DNA of 31,719 nt from VAZQ01 sp046733355 (GTDB lineage: Bacteria > Pseudomonadota > Alphaproteobacteria > Rhizobiales > Xanthobacteraceae), in NCBI GenBank assembly GCA_046733355.1, contig JBKPOZ010000041.1, positions 1 through 31,719 of the forward strand. Direction: 5' to 3'. The stretch's first letter is position 1, and each line of letters begins with the position of its first letter. Position numbers and translations under genes: made by a program. Shown piece by piece: positions 15,812 to 24,902 of this stretch. The notes beneath the pieces are model-generated. The model worked only from the letters and a program-made list of their open reading frames with translations, did no database searches and was not told the origin of the DNA.

Positions 15812-16617
15812 GCTTCGATCTTGAGCTGTGGACGATCCACCGCCATGGTGAGCGGGCGCGACCCCGATTTGATAAAATTGATGACCTTGGAAACCAAACT
15901 GTCCTCCGCGTACGCGCGGCCGACCGCCTCGATGCGCTCCTGGAACGTGCCGTCCCCAAAGAACAGCGCGGCATAGGCCTTGCGTAAACGATGCACGTCG
16001 GCTTTCTTCCAGCCGCGCCGCAACATCCCGACCACATTCAGTCCAACCAATCTCGCACGTTCCCCTTCAACCAACCCGAACGGAATCACGTCCGCCCGCA
16101 CCCCGCTCAGCCCTGTGATCATCGCACCTTCGCCGATGCGCACGAATTGCCGCACCGCGGCCTGTCCGCCGAACACCGCAAAATCCCCCACCGCCACATG
16201 GCCTCCCAGCACCACATTGTTTGCAAAGGTCACGTCGTTGCCCACGACACAGTCGTGAGCAATATGCGAACCGACCATCAGCATGCACCGGTCTCCCACG
16301 TTGGTGACACCCCGATCGTCCTCGGTTCCGGTGTTCATGGTAACTCCCTCGCGGATATCGCAGTCGGCGCCGACGACAAGCCGGGTCGGGCCGCCTCGAT
16401 ACTTTGTCGACTGTGGAGGAGTGCCCAGAGACGCATATGGGTAGATCGCCGTGCGCGGCCCGATCATCGTGTGGCCTGCAACATGGACATGCGCCGCGAG
16501 CTTGCAATCATCTCCAATAACGGCGTGCGCGCCGATCACACAATAGGGACCGATCGATGCGCCATGCCCGATCACTGCCCCCGGCTTAATGCAGGCGGTT
16601 GCATCTATCTGCGTCAT
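15808..16617 (-). CDS. lpxA: UDP-N-acetylglucosamine acyltransferase
   Basis: The 269-residue protein is a left-handed beta-helix acyltransferase made of hexapeptide repeats (for example IKPGAVIGHGASIGPYCVIG). It carries out the first step of lipid A synthesis, transferring a hydroxyacyl chain from ACP to the 3-OH of UDP-GlcNAc. The catalytic histidine is in LMVGSHIAHDCVVGND. REGVTMNTGTEDDRGVTNVG and GLNVVGMLRRGWKKADVHRL are further family marks. The C-terminal helical domain is complete. It starts six bases after fabZ. Confidence 0.95.
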   Translation of the reverse strand: MTQIDATACIKPGAVIGHGASIGPYCVIGAHAVIGDDCKLAAHVHVAGHTMIGPRTAIYPYASLGTPPQSTKYRGGPTRLVVGADCDIREGVTMNTGTEDDRGVTNVGDRCMLMVGSHIAHDCVVGNDVTFANNVVLGGHVAVGDFAVFGGQAAVRQFVRIGEGAMITGLSGVRADVIPFGLVEGERARLVGLNVVGMLRRGWKKADVHRLRKAYAALFFGDGTFQERIEAVGRAYAEDSLVSKVINFIKSGSRPLTMAVDRPQLKIEA

Positions 16618-16623
16618 GCACCG

Positions 16624-17073
16624 CTAGGCCAGCATCGCGCCGACATTTGCCTCGGCGACTATTTGTCCTGCCACCTGCGCCTCGCCGCGGAACCACCACA
16701 TGTTCTTCTTCCGGGCTATTTTGGTCATGTGATATTCGATGGTGTCTCCTGGCACCACCGGCTTGCGGAATTTTGCCTTGTCGATCGTTAGAAAAAACAC
16801 GTTCCTTGCGGGCTGCTGCGTCGCGCTTCCGGAAATGACACACATTGCGCCGGCTGTCTGTGCCATGCCCTCGATCAGCAGCACGCCAGGGAAAACCGGG
16901 TTGCCTGGAAAGTGGCCAATAAAATGCGGTTCATTGACGGTGACATTCTTGATACCGATCGCCGATTGATCGCCACGCATACTGATAATGCGATCAACCA
17001 TCAAAAACGGATACCGGTGCGGCAAAGCTTTGAGGATGGCCGCGATGTCGGCTGCGTCAAGCATTTCAGTCAT
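16624..17073 (-). CDS. fabZ: 3-hydroxyacyl-ACP dehydratase FabZ
   Basis: From the ATG at 17073 this is a 149-residue hot-dog-fold enzyme, the usual FabZ length. It removes water from 3-hydroxyacyl-ACP in fatty acid synthesis and so competes with LpxA and LpxD for hydroxyacyl chains. The active site shows as HFIGHFPGNPVFPGVLLIEG, with His54 and Glu68. The frame stays open upstream to 17211, but that extension overlaps lpxD in another frame and is unlike FabZ. The chosen start overlaps the end of lpxD by eight bases; an ATG at 17064 is the alternative. Confidence 0.94.
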   Translation of the reverse strand: MTEMLDAADIAAILKALPHRYPFLMVDRIISMRGDQSAIGIKNVTVNEPHFIGHFPGNPVFPGVLLIEGMAQTAGAMCVISGSATQQPARNVFFLTIDKAKFRKPVVPGDTIEYHMTKIARKKNMWWFRGEAQVAGQIVAEANVGAMLA

Positions 17074-18145
17074 ATTCCTGATCTCGCCTTCGCTTGTCCG
17101 GCGCCGTGCCGGACCGCTTTTTACCGGCATCCTGAAAGGCTGCGATTGCGCGAAAATATTCCCGCGCGCGCATGGCCGGATAGCCGAACCAACGCTCGCC
17201 CGACGGCACATCGGACATAACCCCGCTGCGCGCGCCCACCACCGCGCCCTCCCCGATCGTCAGATTGTCGGCGAGACCGACCGCTCCCGCAAGCACGGCA
17301 TGGTCCTCGATAACGACGCTGCCGGAGATCCCGCACTGGGACACGATGACGCAATGTCGTCCGATAGACACGTTGTGCGCAATCTGCACGAGATTATCGA
17401 TCTTGCTTCCTTCACCGATCACCGTGTCGCGATTGCTGCCCCGGTCAATCGCGGTGCCGGCGCCGATCTCGACGTCGTCCTGAATAATGACGCGGCCGAT
17501 CTGCGGAATTTTGCGATGCCCGCGCGGAGACATGAGATACCCAAAACCGTCTTGGCCAATGGTGCAGCCGGGATGCAGAATGACTCGATCGCCCACCAGA
17601 GCGTTGGTCACGCATGCCCGCGCGCCAATCACACAGTGGCGGCCGATGTGGACATTCGGACCGATTACGGCGCCAGGGGCGATCACCGTACCGGTGCCGA
17701 TCTCCGCATGCCGTCCGATTATGGCGCCTGGATCGATGGTAACGCCCTTTTCAAGCCGGGCGCTCTCATGCACGAACGCTCCCGTCGTCGAGCCGCTTGC
17801 ATTGAACAATGAGGACGGGCGCGCCGCTTGCGGGAAAAGTTGCTGCGCCACTTCCACATAGGCGCGATAGGGATCTGGAACGTACAGCACGCTCACATCG
17901 TCAGGCGCGCAAGCGGAATAACGCTCCCGTGTGAGACAGGCGCCCGCGCCTGTTGCGGAAAGATCGCGCGCGTATTTCGGCTTGTCGAGAAAGACCAGGT
18001 CCGCTGGGCCGGCAAGATCAAGCGCGGCAATTCCGGTAATGCGGCGATTTACATCGGATCCAGGGCGTCTCTCGGCGCGCGTGAGGGTGGCTATCTCCCC
18101 CACGGTCAATCCGACGCCCCGCGGAAAGAAGGCCGGTGTGCTCAT
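17066..18145 (-). CDS. lpxD: UDP-3-O-acylglucosamine N-acyltransferase
   Basis: The 359-residue protein has an N-terminal uridine-binding domain (to about residue 110, including DLVFLDKPKYARDL). A left-handed beta-helix of hexapeptide repeats follows (VTIDPGAIIGRHAEIGTGTV). It transfers the second hydroxyacyl chain to the amino group in lipid A synthesis. The catalytic histidine is in KIDNLVQIAHNVSIGRHCVI. HPGCTIGQDGFGYLMSPRGH is another family mark. The C-terminal helix ends in a basic tail. It follows bamA after 30 bases; no skp/ompH gene lies between them. Confidence 0.94.
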   Translation of the reverse strand: MSTPAFFPRGVGLTVGEIATLTRAERRPGSDVNRRITGIAALDLAGPADLVFLDKPKYARDLSATGAGACLTRERYSACAPDDVSVLYVPDPYRAYVEVAQQLFPQAARPSSLFNASGSTTGAFVHESARLEKGVTIDPGAIIGRHAEIGTGTVIAPGAVIGPNVHIGRHCVIGARACVTNALVGDRVILHPGCTIGQDGFGYLMSPRGHRKIPQIGRVIIQDDVEIGAGTAIDRGSNRDTVIGEGSKIDNLVQIAHNVSIGRHCVIVSQCGISGSVVIEDHAVLAGAVGLADNLTIGEGAVVGARSGVMSDVPSGERWFGYPAMRAREYFRAIAAFQDAGKKRSGTAPDKRRRDQEYD

Positions 18146-18175
18146 GCCGCACCCGCGGCCCTCGCGTATCTCCGA

Positions 18176-20692
18176 TCAGAACTTCGTACCGCCTCCGAAC
18201 CGAAACCGCTGGATTCGATCGTAGGGCTCCGATGTGAGAGGGAACGCATAGTCAAAGCGCAAAGGTCCGAAAGGCGAGTCCCAAATGAGGCCCACGCCCA
18301 CTGATGAGCGAATATGCATCGCATTGTCCAGCGGACAGGGCGGGGTCGAGCATACTGAGCCTGATAGCACTTCACCCGTCGCCGCCCAACTGGTGGGACC
18401 GGTATAGCGCCAAAGCGAGCCGGCATCCGCGTAAGCGGCGATCTTTACACCGGTATCCTTGGGCAGAAAGTAAAGAGGCGTCTGCAATTCCAGGCTGGCC
18501 CCCCAGTACAGCGAACCCCCGAGCGCATCCCCCGTACCAAATATTGCCGCACGCGAGAGGTCGCGCGGCCCGATGCCGGCTGGCGCAAAACCGCGCACCA
18601 GATTTGGGCCCATCTGGAAATGGTCGAGCATGCGCAGGCATTCGGGCGGCGAGTGTAGAAGATCGGCGGCGTTATTATTATTGTTGCAGCCCCAGCCCGT
18701 GATGTGTCCGCCCTGCACGTGCAGCATTCCAACCACGTCGGGCACCACTTCGTGGTAGCCGTAGACATCTCCGGTGGTGCGGAGGAACTTCACGTCGCCA
18801 CCGGCGCCGGCGACATCCTGCCGCAACTCGCCCATGATGCCTTTCGTGGGGTTTCGGTTGTTGTCGAGGGCGTTGTAGCTGAGCGTGTAGCCCACAAGCG
18901 ATGTGTCCACCGGCCCGTTCGCGAGCTCCCGGCGCACCGCCAAGGATGCCTCGCCGTTGAAGAAACAGGCATCGTTAAACGGAACGCCTGGGCCGCCGTT
19001 GATGATGGCGTTGGCAGAAAGCAGACAGTCGTTGAGAATGCCGGGAAGCGAGACTTCCTGGCGATAAAACGAATATCTCAACTGCAACGCGAGGTCTTCT
19101 CTCAGGGCAAATCCAAACCGGGTGCCGAAGCCGATCGTTTTCGTCGTATAGGAGATGTAACTTGTCGGATCCTGCTGTTTTCCAAACACATCAACGCCGA
19201 AGGCTACGCGATAGCCCAAAAAGTAGGGATCGACGAAGGAGACAGTGAAGCCTTTCGCATATTGACCGTATTGAACGGACACTCTTCCCATGAGGCCGCG
19301 GCCGAGCAGATTGCGCTCGGCGACGCTGACCTCGGCAAGAAAGCCATCGGATGTCGAATAACCGCCGGATACCGAAAACTCACCGGTCGATTGCTCCTCC
19401 ACGTCCACATTGAGCACCACGCGATCCGGCGCAGATCCGGGCTCAGGTGTGATTTTCACCGTCTTGAAGAAGTTGAGATTCTTCAGGCGCCGCTCTGCCC
19501 GGGCGACTAGCGCGCGATTGTAGGCATCCCCCTCGGCAAGATCGAACTCGCGCCTGATGACATAGTCGCGGGTACGCGTATTCCCCCGGATATTGATGCG
19601 CTCGATATAGATGCGCTGCCCCTCGGTGACCGTGAAAACGATATGCACCAGCCTGTTTTGATTGTCGCGAGTCGCGCGCGGCGTCACTGTCGTGAAGGCG
19701 TAGCCCTGCCTAGCCGCCTCGATGGTCATTTCTTCTACGGATTTCTCGACCGCCTCGGCGTTGTAGACATCTCCCGGATAGGTGCGCACCTTATAGCGCA
19801 ACGCGGTAGGATCGATGGCGCGCACCGTCGATTGCACATCGACGGACCCAAACCGATACTGCTCGCCCTCCTCGATGACGAAGGTGACGATAAAGCCGCG
19901 ACGGGCCGGGTCGTATTCTCCAATCGCGGAGACGACCCGCACATCGATAAAGCCGTGCTTGAGATAGAACCGGCGCAGCAATTCGCGATCGGCTTCGATG
20001 CGATCTGGATCATAGATGTCGCCGGTCTGCAGGAATGCGAGCAGCCCCGTCTCGGTCGTTTTGATGACCTCCTTGAGCCGGTAGGACGAGTACGCGCGGT
20101 TGCCCACGAAATCGATCAGCTTCACGCCGGTTTTGGCACCCTCGCTGATCTCAAACACGAGATCGACTCGGTTATTGGGAAGCTCGATGATCTTTGGCTC
20201 GATATGAACGTCGAACCGGCCGCTGCGCCGATACATCTCAGCGAGGCGGGCAACATCGGCCTGCACCACCGCGCGTGACAGCGTGCCGCGCTCCTTCGAT
20301 TGAATCTCCGCCCTTAACTGCTCGTCCTTGACCTTCTTGTTTCCCTCAAAGGCAATGCGGTTGATGACGGGATTCTCGACCACCGTGACGATCAGCCGAC
20401 CGCTCTGGATGCGTACGCGTACGTCCTGGAAAAGCCCTGTGGCATAGAGGGCCTTCACCCCCTCGTCTATCTGGAAGGCATCAAGGCGCCCGTTTGGGCC
20501 GGCGTGGAAATACGAGCGGATCGTATCGGCCTCAACCCGCCGATTCCCCTCGACGATGATGGCGTTGACGCTGACAGCCTGCGCGTAAGCGGACGGCGCG
20601 CCAATCGGCACGACGGCAGGGCTCAAAATCACTGCCGCGAGGGCAAGGCATGCGATGCCCAGACCTCGCGCGACTAACCGACAGAAATCCAT
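18176..20692 (-). CDS. bamA: Outer-membrane protein assembly factor BamA
   Basis: The 838-residue protein has a signal peptide with probable cleavage after PSAYA near residue 37. Five POTRA domains follow (the first starting VNAIIVEGNRRVEADTIRSY), then a 16-strand barrel from about residue 430. It inserts beta-barrel proteins into the outer membrane. The VRGF motif of loop 6 is present (NLVRGFAPAGIGPRDLS; codons at 18587-18598). The chain ends RFRFGGGTKF, with the C-terminal aromatic expected of barrel proteins. An unusual run of five asparagines (18671-18685) follows a cysteine in an extracellular loop. Seven Gs lie one base before the ATG, overlapping where a ribosome binding site would be. 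It follows rseP after 146 bases, the largest gap in the block, so it may have an extra promoter. Confidence 0.95.
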   Translation of the reverse strand: MDFCRLVARGLGIACLALAAVILSPAVVPIGAPSAYAQAVSVNAIIVEGNRRVEADTIRSYFHAGPNGRLDAFQIDEGVKALYATGLFQDVRVRIQSGRLIVTVVENPVINRIAFEGNKKVKDEQLRAEIQSKERGTLSRAVVQADVARLAEMYRRSGRFDVHIEPKIIELPNNRVDLVFEISEGAKTGVKLIDFVGNRAYSSYRLKEVIKTTETGLLAFLQTGDIYDPDRIEADRELLRRFYLKHGFIDVRVVSAIGEYDPARRGFIVTFVIEEGEQYRFGSVDVQSTVRAIDPTALRYKVRTYPGDVYNAEAVEKSVEEMTIEAARQGYAFTTVTPRATRDNQNRLVHIVFTVTEGQRIYIERINIRGNTRTRDYVIRREFDLAEGDAYNRALVARAERRLKNLNFFKTVKITPEPGSAPDRVVLNVDVEEQSTGEFSVSGGYSTSDGFLAEVSVAERNLLGRGLMGRVSVQYGQYAKGFTVSFVDPYFLGYRVAFGVDVFGKQQDPTSYISYTTKTIGFGTRFGFALREDLALQLRYSFYRQEVSLPGILNDCLLSANAIINGGPGVPFNDACFFNGEASLAVRRELANGPVDTSLVGYTLSYNALDNNRNPTKGIMGELRQDVAGAGGDVKFLRTTGDVYGYHEVVPDVVGMLHVQGGHITGWGCNNNNNAADLLHSPPECLRMLDHFQMGPNLVRGFAPAGIGPRDLSRAAIFGTGDALGGSLYWGASLELQTPLYFLPKDTGVKIAAYADAGSLWRYTGPTSWAATGEVLSGSVCSTPPCPLDNAMHIRSSVGVGLIWDSPFGPLRFDYAFPLTSEPYDRIQRFRFGGGTKF

Positions 20693-20838
20693 TCCCCCCC
20701 ATGCGCCCTTTATCGTCCCCTTGAGCCCACGCTAGGCGCGCGCTCCACGACAAAAGGCAGTCACCCCCAACTATGAATTATTGCCCCGACTCGATTGATC
20801 CTCTCTGCAGCCCGGCCCTACTCCATACACACGCGCGC

Positions 20839-22002
20839 TCAGGACGCGGTCCACTGCGCCGCAAGATGCAGGATGTCATTGTATGTAGCGAAGATCATCA
20901 ACATGACAACGATGGCGAGGCCGATGCGAAATCCGAGTTCCTGCGCTCGCTCCGACAGCGGTTTTCCGCGGAGCGCCTCGATGCCGTAGAAGAGCAGGTG
21001 CCCGCCGTCGAGCAACGGTACCGGAAAGAGGTTAAGCAGGCCGATCGATACGGAGAGCACTGCCGCCAGGCTGAGGAGCGATGGCAGGCCTTCACTCGCG
21101 ACCTGTCCCGACACCTGCGCAATTCTGATGGGCCCGCCGAGCTGGTCGGCAGCTTCGCGTCCCGAAACCACTCCCGCAATGTATGACATGGTCCGGTCGA
21201 TCACGAACCAGGTGCGCTGAAAGCCAAGCTCCAGCGCTTTCAGCGGTCCCACCGGCTGGAAGTTTACATCCCCCGGCGAGGGCGAGCGGGTAATTCCAAG
21301 AATACCCTGGCGATGTACGTTGCCGAAGCGGTCCTTGACCTCCTTGAGGGTCGGAGTGGCCTTCAGAGTGATGCGCGTGCCGCCACGATCCACTTCGAAC
21401 ACAAGCGTCTCGCCAGCGCTCGTGCTGACGATCTGCTGCATGTCCGAGAAGCTGTCGATCGCCCGTCCATTGATCGACAGAACCACGTCGCCCGGTTGAA
21501 AGCCCGCGGCTTCGGCCGCGCTTCCCGGCTGCACGGCATCGACGCGAGCCGACGTGCTCGGTTTGCCGAACAGCATGAACAGGCCTGCAAAGATCGCGAT
21601 CGCAAGCACAAAATTCGCCAAGGGCCCCGCCACCACGATGCCGGCACGCCGCCCGACAGGCTGATAGATAAAGCTGTATCGCCGCTCTTCCTCCGACATG
21701 GTCGCGAGCGCCGCCTGATCGGGCACGCTCGCTGCGTTGTCGTCACCGAAGAACTTGACGTAGCCGCCCAAGGGGATCGCGCATATTTTCCACCGCGTTC
21801 CGCGCCGGTCGTTGAAGCCCAAGAGTTCCGGGCCAAAACCGATCGAGAACACAAGGACGCGGACGCCGCACCAGCGCGCAATCACAAAGTGTCCAAGCTC
21901 GTGAAAGAAGACAACAAGCGTGAGGACGAACAGAAATGGAACGAGGGTACCGAGCACGCCCGAGCCGAGCATGTTCATTCCTGTAAGCACATTGATGCTC
22001 AT
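20839..22002 (-). CDS. rseP: Site-2 intramembrane protease RseP
   Basis: This 387-residue zinc metalloprotease has HELGH at residues 34-38 in the first membrane helix and the second zinc-ligand motif near the C-terminus (FPVPLLDGGHLLFYGIEALR). One PDZ domain lies between them (PGSAAEAAGFQPGDVVLSIN), fewer than the two of E. coli RseP and usual for alphaproteobacteria. It cleaves anti-sigma factors or remnant signal peptides in the inner membrane during envelope stress. Its place directly before bamA is conserved. The ATG at 22002 is 36 bases after dxr, with GAGAGGGGGA upstream. Confidence 0.93.
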   Translation of the reverse strand: MSINVLTGMNMLGSGVLGTLVPFLFVLTLVVFFHELGHFVIARWCGVRVLVFSIGFGPELLGFNDRRGTRWKICAIPLGGYVKFFGDDNAASVPDQAALATMSEEERRYSFIYQPVGRRAGIVVAGPLANFVLAIAIFAGLFMLFGKPSTSARVDAVQPGSAAEAAGFQPGDVVLSINGRAIDSFSDMQQIVSTSAGETLVFEVDRGGTRITLKATPTLKEVKDRFGNVHRQGILGITRSPSPGDVNFQPVGPLKALELGFQRTWFVIDRTMSYIAGVVSGREAADQLGGPIRIAQVSGQVASEGLPSLLSLAAVLSVSIGLLNLFPVPLLDGGHLLFYGIEALRGKPLSERAQELGFRIGLAIVVMLMIFATYNDILHLAAQWTAS

Positions 22003-22038
22003 CGGCCGGGAATCCCCCTCTCCCCCAGGTTGGAACTT

Positions 22039-23268
22039 CTAGAATGCCTTTGCGGCAATTTCGGGCAAGAGATCGTGTGCCAGCAATCTGGTATCATGGT
22101 CAATAAACAGTGCCTCCTCAATGCATTCGGGTTCCCTTGTCCAATTTCGGGACACCGCCGCCTCCAGCGCCGCCGCGACGAGCGCAGGTATGCCGCCGAA
22201 AGGTAATCTGTGGCCGAGGAATGCCGAGACCGCAACCTCGTTGGCGGCGTTTAGGACGGTCGGCGCCCCGCCACCCGCCTCGAGCGCCTTGCGCGCCAGC
22301 TGCAGGGCGGGGAATCGCTGGTAATCAGGCTCCTCGAAGGTCAAGCTCGAAACACGCGCCAGGTCGAGGCGGGGTGCGGGGCCCGCGAGCCGCTCAGGCC
22401 AGGCAAGGCAATACGCAATGGGGATGCGCATGTCGGGACTTCCGAGTTGAGCAATAACGGACGAATCACAGAACTCAACCAGACTGTGCACGATCGACTG
22501 GGGATGAATCAGCACATCGATCTGCGCGGCAGGCACGCCGAAGAGATGATGCGCCTCGATCACTTCGAGACCTTTATTCATCAAGCTCGCGGAATCGACC
22601 GTAACCTTAGGGCCCATGGACCAGTTCGGATGGTTGAGCGCCTGTGCGACTGTGGCGGTGCGGATGGTCTGCGCATCTGCCGTTCGGAACGGACCTCCGG
22701 AGGCAGTCAGAATGATGCGGCGCACGTCCTCTCGGCGACTGCCGCGCATTGCCTGAAATAGCGCATTGTGCTCCGAATCCACAGGGAGCACGGTCGCGCC
22801 CGCAGCCGCGGCGCGCCGCATGAACATGCCTCCTGCGCAGACGAGCGTCTCTTTGTTTGCAAGCGCGAGGATCGCACCGCGCTCGGCTGCAGCAAGGGTA
22901 GGCCGGAGTCCGGCTGCTCCGCTGATTGCCCCGATCACCCACTCCGATGGCCGCTGTGCCGCCTCAATGACGGCGTTCTCGCCCGCTCCGGTTTCGATTC
23001 CGGTTCCGAACAGCGCCTCCTTGAGCTCGCCATAGGCGGAGTGATCGGCGATGGCGGCAAAGCGAGCGCGCATCTCGCGCGCCAGGCTTGCCAGAGCCCC
23101 AGCGCTTCTGCTCGCCGCTACCGCTTCGACGCGGTATCGCTCGGGCTGACGCTTGATGAGATCGATTGTGCTGGCGCCAATTGAGCCGGTTGCGCCGAGG
23201 ATGGTTACGCTCCGCTCGCCGTTCGCCGCAGCAAAGCCGTTGAGCTCCATCTGCATTTCGCGGCTCAC
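22039..23268 (-). CDS. dxr: 1-deoxy-D-xylulose 5-phosphate reductoisomerase
   Basis: The 409-residue enzyme makes 2-C-methyl-D-erythritol 4-phosphate with NADPH, the second step of the MEP isoprenoid pathway. It thereby feeds UppS two genes upstream and, in this type of organism, hopanoid synthesis. Signatures are VTILGATGSIGASTIDLIKR (NADPH binding), LANKETLVCAGGMFMRRAAA, LPVDSEHNALFQAM (metal and substrate), LTASGGPF, HPNWSMGPKVTVDSASLMNK and VHSLVEFCDSSVIAQLGSPD. The frame opens with GTG at 23268; ATG codons at 23256 and 23250 are alternatives. Seven bases separate it from cdsA. Confidence 0.94.
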   Translation of the reverse strand: MSREMQMELNGFAAANGERSVTILGATGSIGASTIDLIKRQPERYRVEAVAASRSAGALASLAREMRARFAAIADHSAYGELKEALFGTGIETGAGENAVIEAAQRPSEWVIGAISGAAGLRPTLAAAERGAILALANKETLVCAGGMFMRRAAAAGATVLPVDSEHNALFQAMRGSRREDVRRIILTASGGPFRTADAQTIRTATVAQALNHPNWSMGPKVTVDSASLMNKGLEVIEAHHLFGVPAAQIDVLIHPQSIVHSLVEFCDSSVIAQLGSPDMRIPIAYCLAWPERLAGPAPRLDLARVSSLTFEEPDYQRFPALQLARKALEAGGGAPTVLNAANEVAVSAFLGHRLPFGGIPALVAAALEAAVSRNWTREPECIEEALFIDHDTRLLAHDLLPEIAAKAF

Positions 23269-23275
23269 GTGGAAG

Positions 23276-24127
23276 TCACCATATCAAGAGTCCACGGCCC
23301 GGCGCTTGCATTCCACCGCGTAGCACTCCAATGAACATTGCTACAAGAGCGGCGGCCATAAACCCATCTAGCCGATCCATGATGCCTCCATGTCCGGGAA
23401 TGAGCCTGCCCGAATCCTTCACGTCAAATCTACGCTTGAGCCAGGATTCGAACAGATCGCCGCCCTGAGCGCAGACCGAGAGGAGGAGTGCAATCATTGC
23501 CAAGACGAAGATGGCGGGCAGCGCGGCCGCCTTGCCGACAACGACGCCGGCGACCATCGCAGCGAGGAGACCTCCCAGGGCGCCGGTCCACGTCTTGCTC
23601 GGGCTGACCTGCGGGATCAGCTTGGGTCCGCCAAGCATCCGGCCGGTGAAATACGCCGCGATGTCGGTGGTCCAAACAATTGCAAACAGAAAAATGATTG
23701 CAAGAAAGCCCTCGCGTTCGTCGGAGCGGAGGACGATCGCGGGCGCTGCTATGGCAGCGGAGTAGAACAGGCCGGAAGCGAGCCAGATCCGCTTTGCGGA
23801 TCGATCCCAAAGAGCAAGCGCTGCGGCCGCCGTTGCGAGCACGATGATGGCCGCCGCCGCATGTCGTTCTTGCAACAGCAGAAGCGCAATCAGCAGCGAT
23901 ACGATACCCCCGACCAGCGCATTGTGGTCTCGCGGTGCGACGAGGGCGCTCCATTCGGAGAGCGTCAGCAGCGCAGCAGCTGTCCAGAACAGGGCAAAGA
24001 CCCAGCCACCCGGAAAGGTCACACCAAGGGCAAGCGGAATGAGCAAGGCTGCGGATGCAATTCTCCAGCCAAGCTCGCCGCGTAGGCCCAACCGGCGCGC
24101 CGATTCCGGAGGGCCGCCGTCTGCCAC
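23276..24127 (-). CDS. cdsA: Phosphatidate cytidylyltransferase
   Basis: The 283-residue inner-membrane protein has about eight hydrophobic helices and converts phosphatidic acid and CTP to CDP-diacylglycerol, the precursor of all phospholipids. The family signature is complete near the C-terminus: ESWLKRRFDVKDSGRLIPGH followed by GGIMDRLDGF. VSPSKTWTGALGG is a second conserved stretch. The start is a GTG four bases after the uppS stop with a poor ribosome binding site, which suggests coupled translation. Confidence 0.93.
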   Translation of the reverse strand: MADGGPPESARRLGLRGELGWRIASAALLIPLALGVTFPGGWVFALFWTAAALLTLSEWSALVAPRDHNALVGGIVSLLIALLLLQERHAAAAIIVLATAAAALALWDRSAKRIWLASGLFYSAAIAAPAIVLRSDEREGFLAIIFLFAIVWTTDIAAYFTGRMLGGPKLIPQVSPSKTWTGALGGLLAAMVAGVVVGKAAALPAIFVLAMIALLLSVCAQGGDLFESWLKRRFDVKDSGRLIPGHGGIMDRLDGFMAAALVAMFIGVLRGGMQAPGRGLLIW

Positions 24128-24131
24128 GGTG

Positions 24132-24902
24132 TCAGCCGGTACGCGCTACCAATCCGCCGAAGCGGCGCTCTCGTCGCTGGTATTCGCCAATCGCATTCTC
24201 CAGCGCTGCCCGGTCGAAGTCCGGCCAATAGGTAGGCACAAACACCAGCTCGCTGTAGGCGGCTTGCCAGAGAAGAAAGTTCGAGAGCCGCTGTTCGCCG
24301 CTCGTGCGGATAATGAGATCGGGATCGGGCAGGTCCGGCGCATCCAGATAAGCCGCGAGCTTGTCGGCTGTCACCGCGGTGAGCGGCAAATCTCCTGCGC
24401 TCACGGCCGCGGCCATGCGCTGTGCCGCGCGCGCAATTTCCTGACGAGCCCCGTAATTGAATGCGACAATGAGAACCAGCTTGTCGTTCTCGCGCGTGAG
24501 GTGCTCCGCCTCCTCCAGGAGGCGCCGAATCGCGGCGTCAAGATTCTCGCGTTCGCCGATCACGCGCACCTTCACTCCATTGCGATGCAGCTCCGCCAGA
24601 TCATGTCTGATGAAGCGGCGCAGCAGGCCCATGAGCTCGCGAATTTCCGAGGGAGGCCGTGTCCAGTTTTCCGCGCTGAACGAAAAAATCGTCAAAAACC
24701 CGATGCCGAGCTCGCCTGCAGCGCGCACGGTCCGGCGCAGCGCCTCGACCCCGCGGCGATGACCTTCGGCGCGAGGGAGTCCGCGCGCGGCCGCCCACCG
24801 CCCATTCCCGTCCATGATGATCGCAACGTGACGCGGCATGGCAGCCGCATCCATTGGCTCACTGCGCAGCGGCTCGCTTTTCAGCATTCCCTCCGTTCTC
24901 AC
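24132..24902 (-). CDS. uppS: Undecaprenyl diphosphate synthase (cis-prenyltransferase)
   Basis: The 256-residue enzyme extends farnesyl diphosphate with isopentenyl units to make the lipid carrier for peptidoglycan and O-antigen. The catalytic aspartate is Asp31 in HVAIIMDGNGRWA. Other signatures are LTIFSFSAENWTRPPSEI, LVLIVAFNYGARQEIARA and PDLIIRTSGEQRLSNFLLWQ. I kept the GTG at 24902, which overlaps the frr stop by four bases and has AAGGAGAAGG upstream. ATG codons at 24887 and 24854 would give shorter N-termini that still keep the active site. Confidence 0.94.
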   Translation of the reverse strand: MRTEGMLKSEPLRSEPMDAAAMPRHVAIIMDGNGRWAAARGLPRAEGHRRGVEALRRTVRAAGELGIGFLTIFSFSAENWTRPPSEIRELMGLLRRFIRHDLAELHRNGVKVRVIGERENLDAAIRRLLEEAEHLTRENDKLVLIVAFNYGARQEIARAAQRMAAAVSAGDLPLTAVTADKLAAYLDAPDLPDPDLIIRTSGEQRLSNFLLWQAAYSELVFVPTYWPDFDRAALENAIGEYQRRERRFGGLVARTG

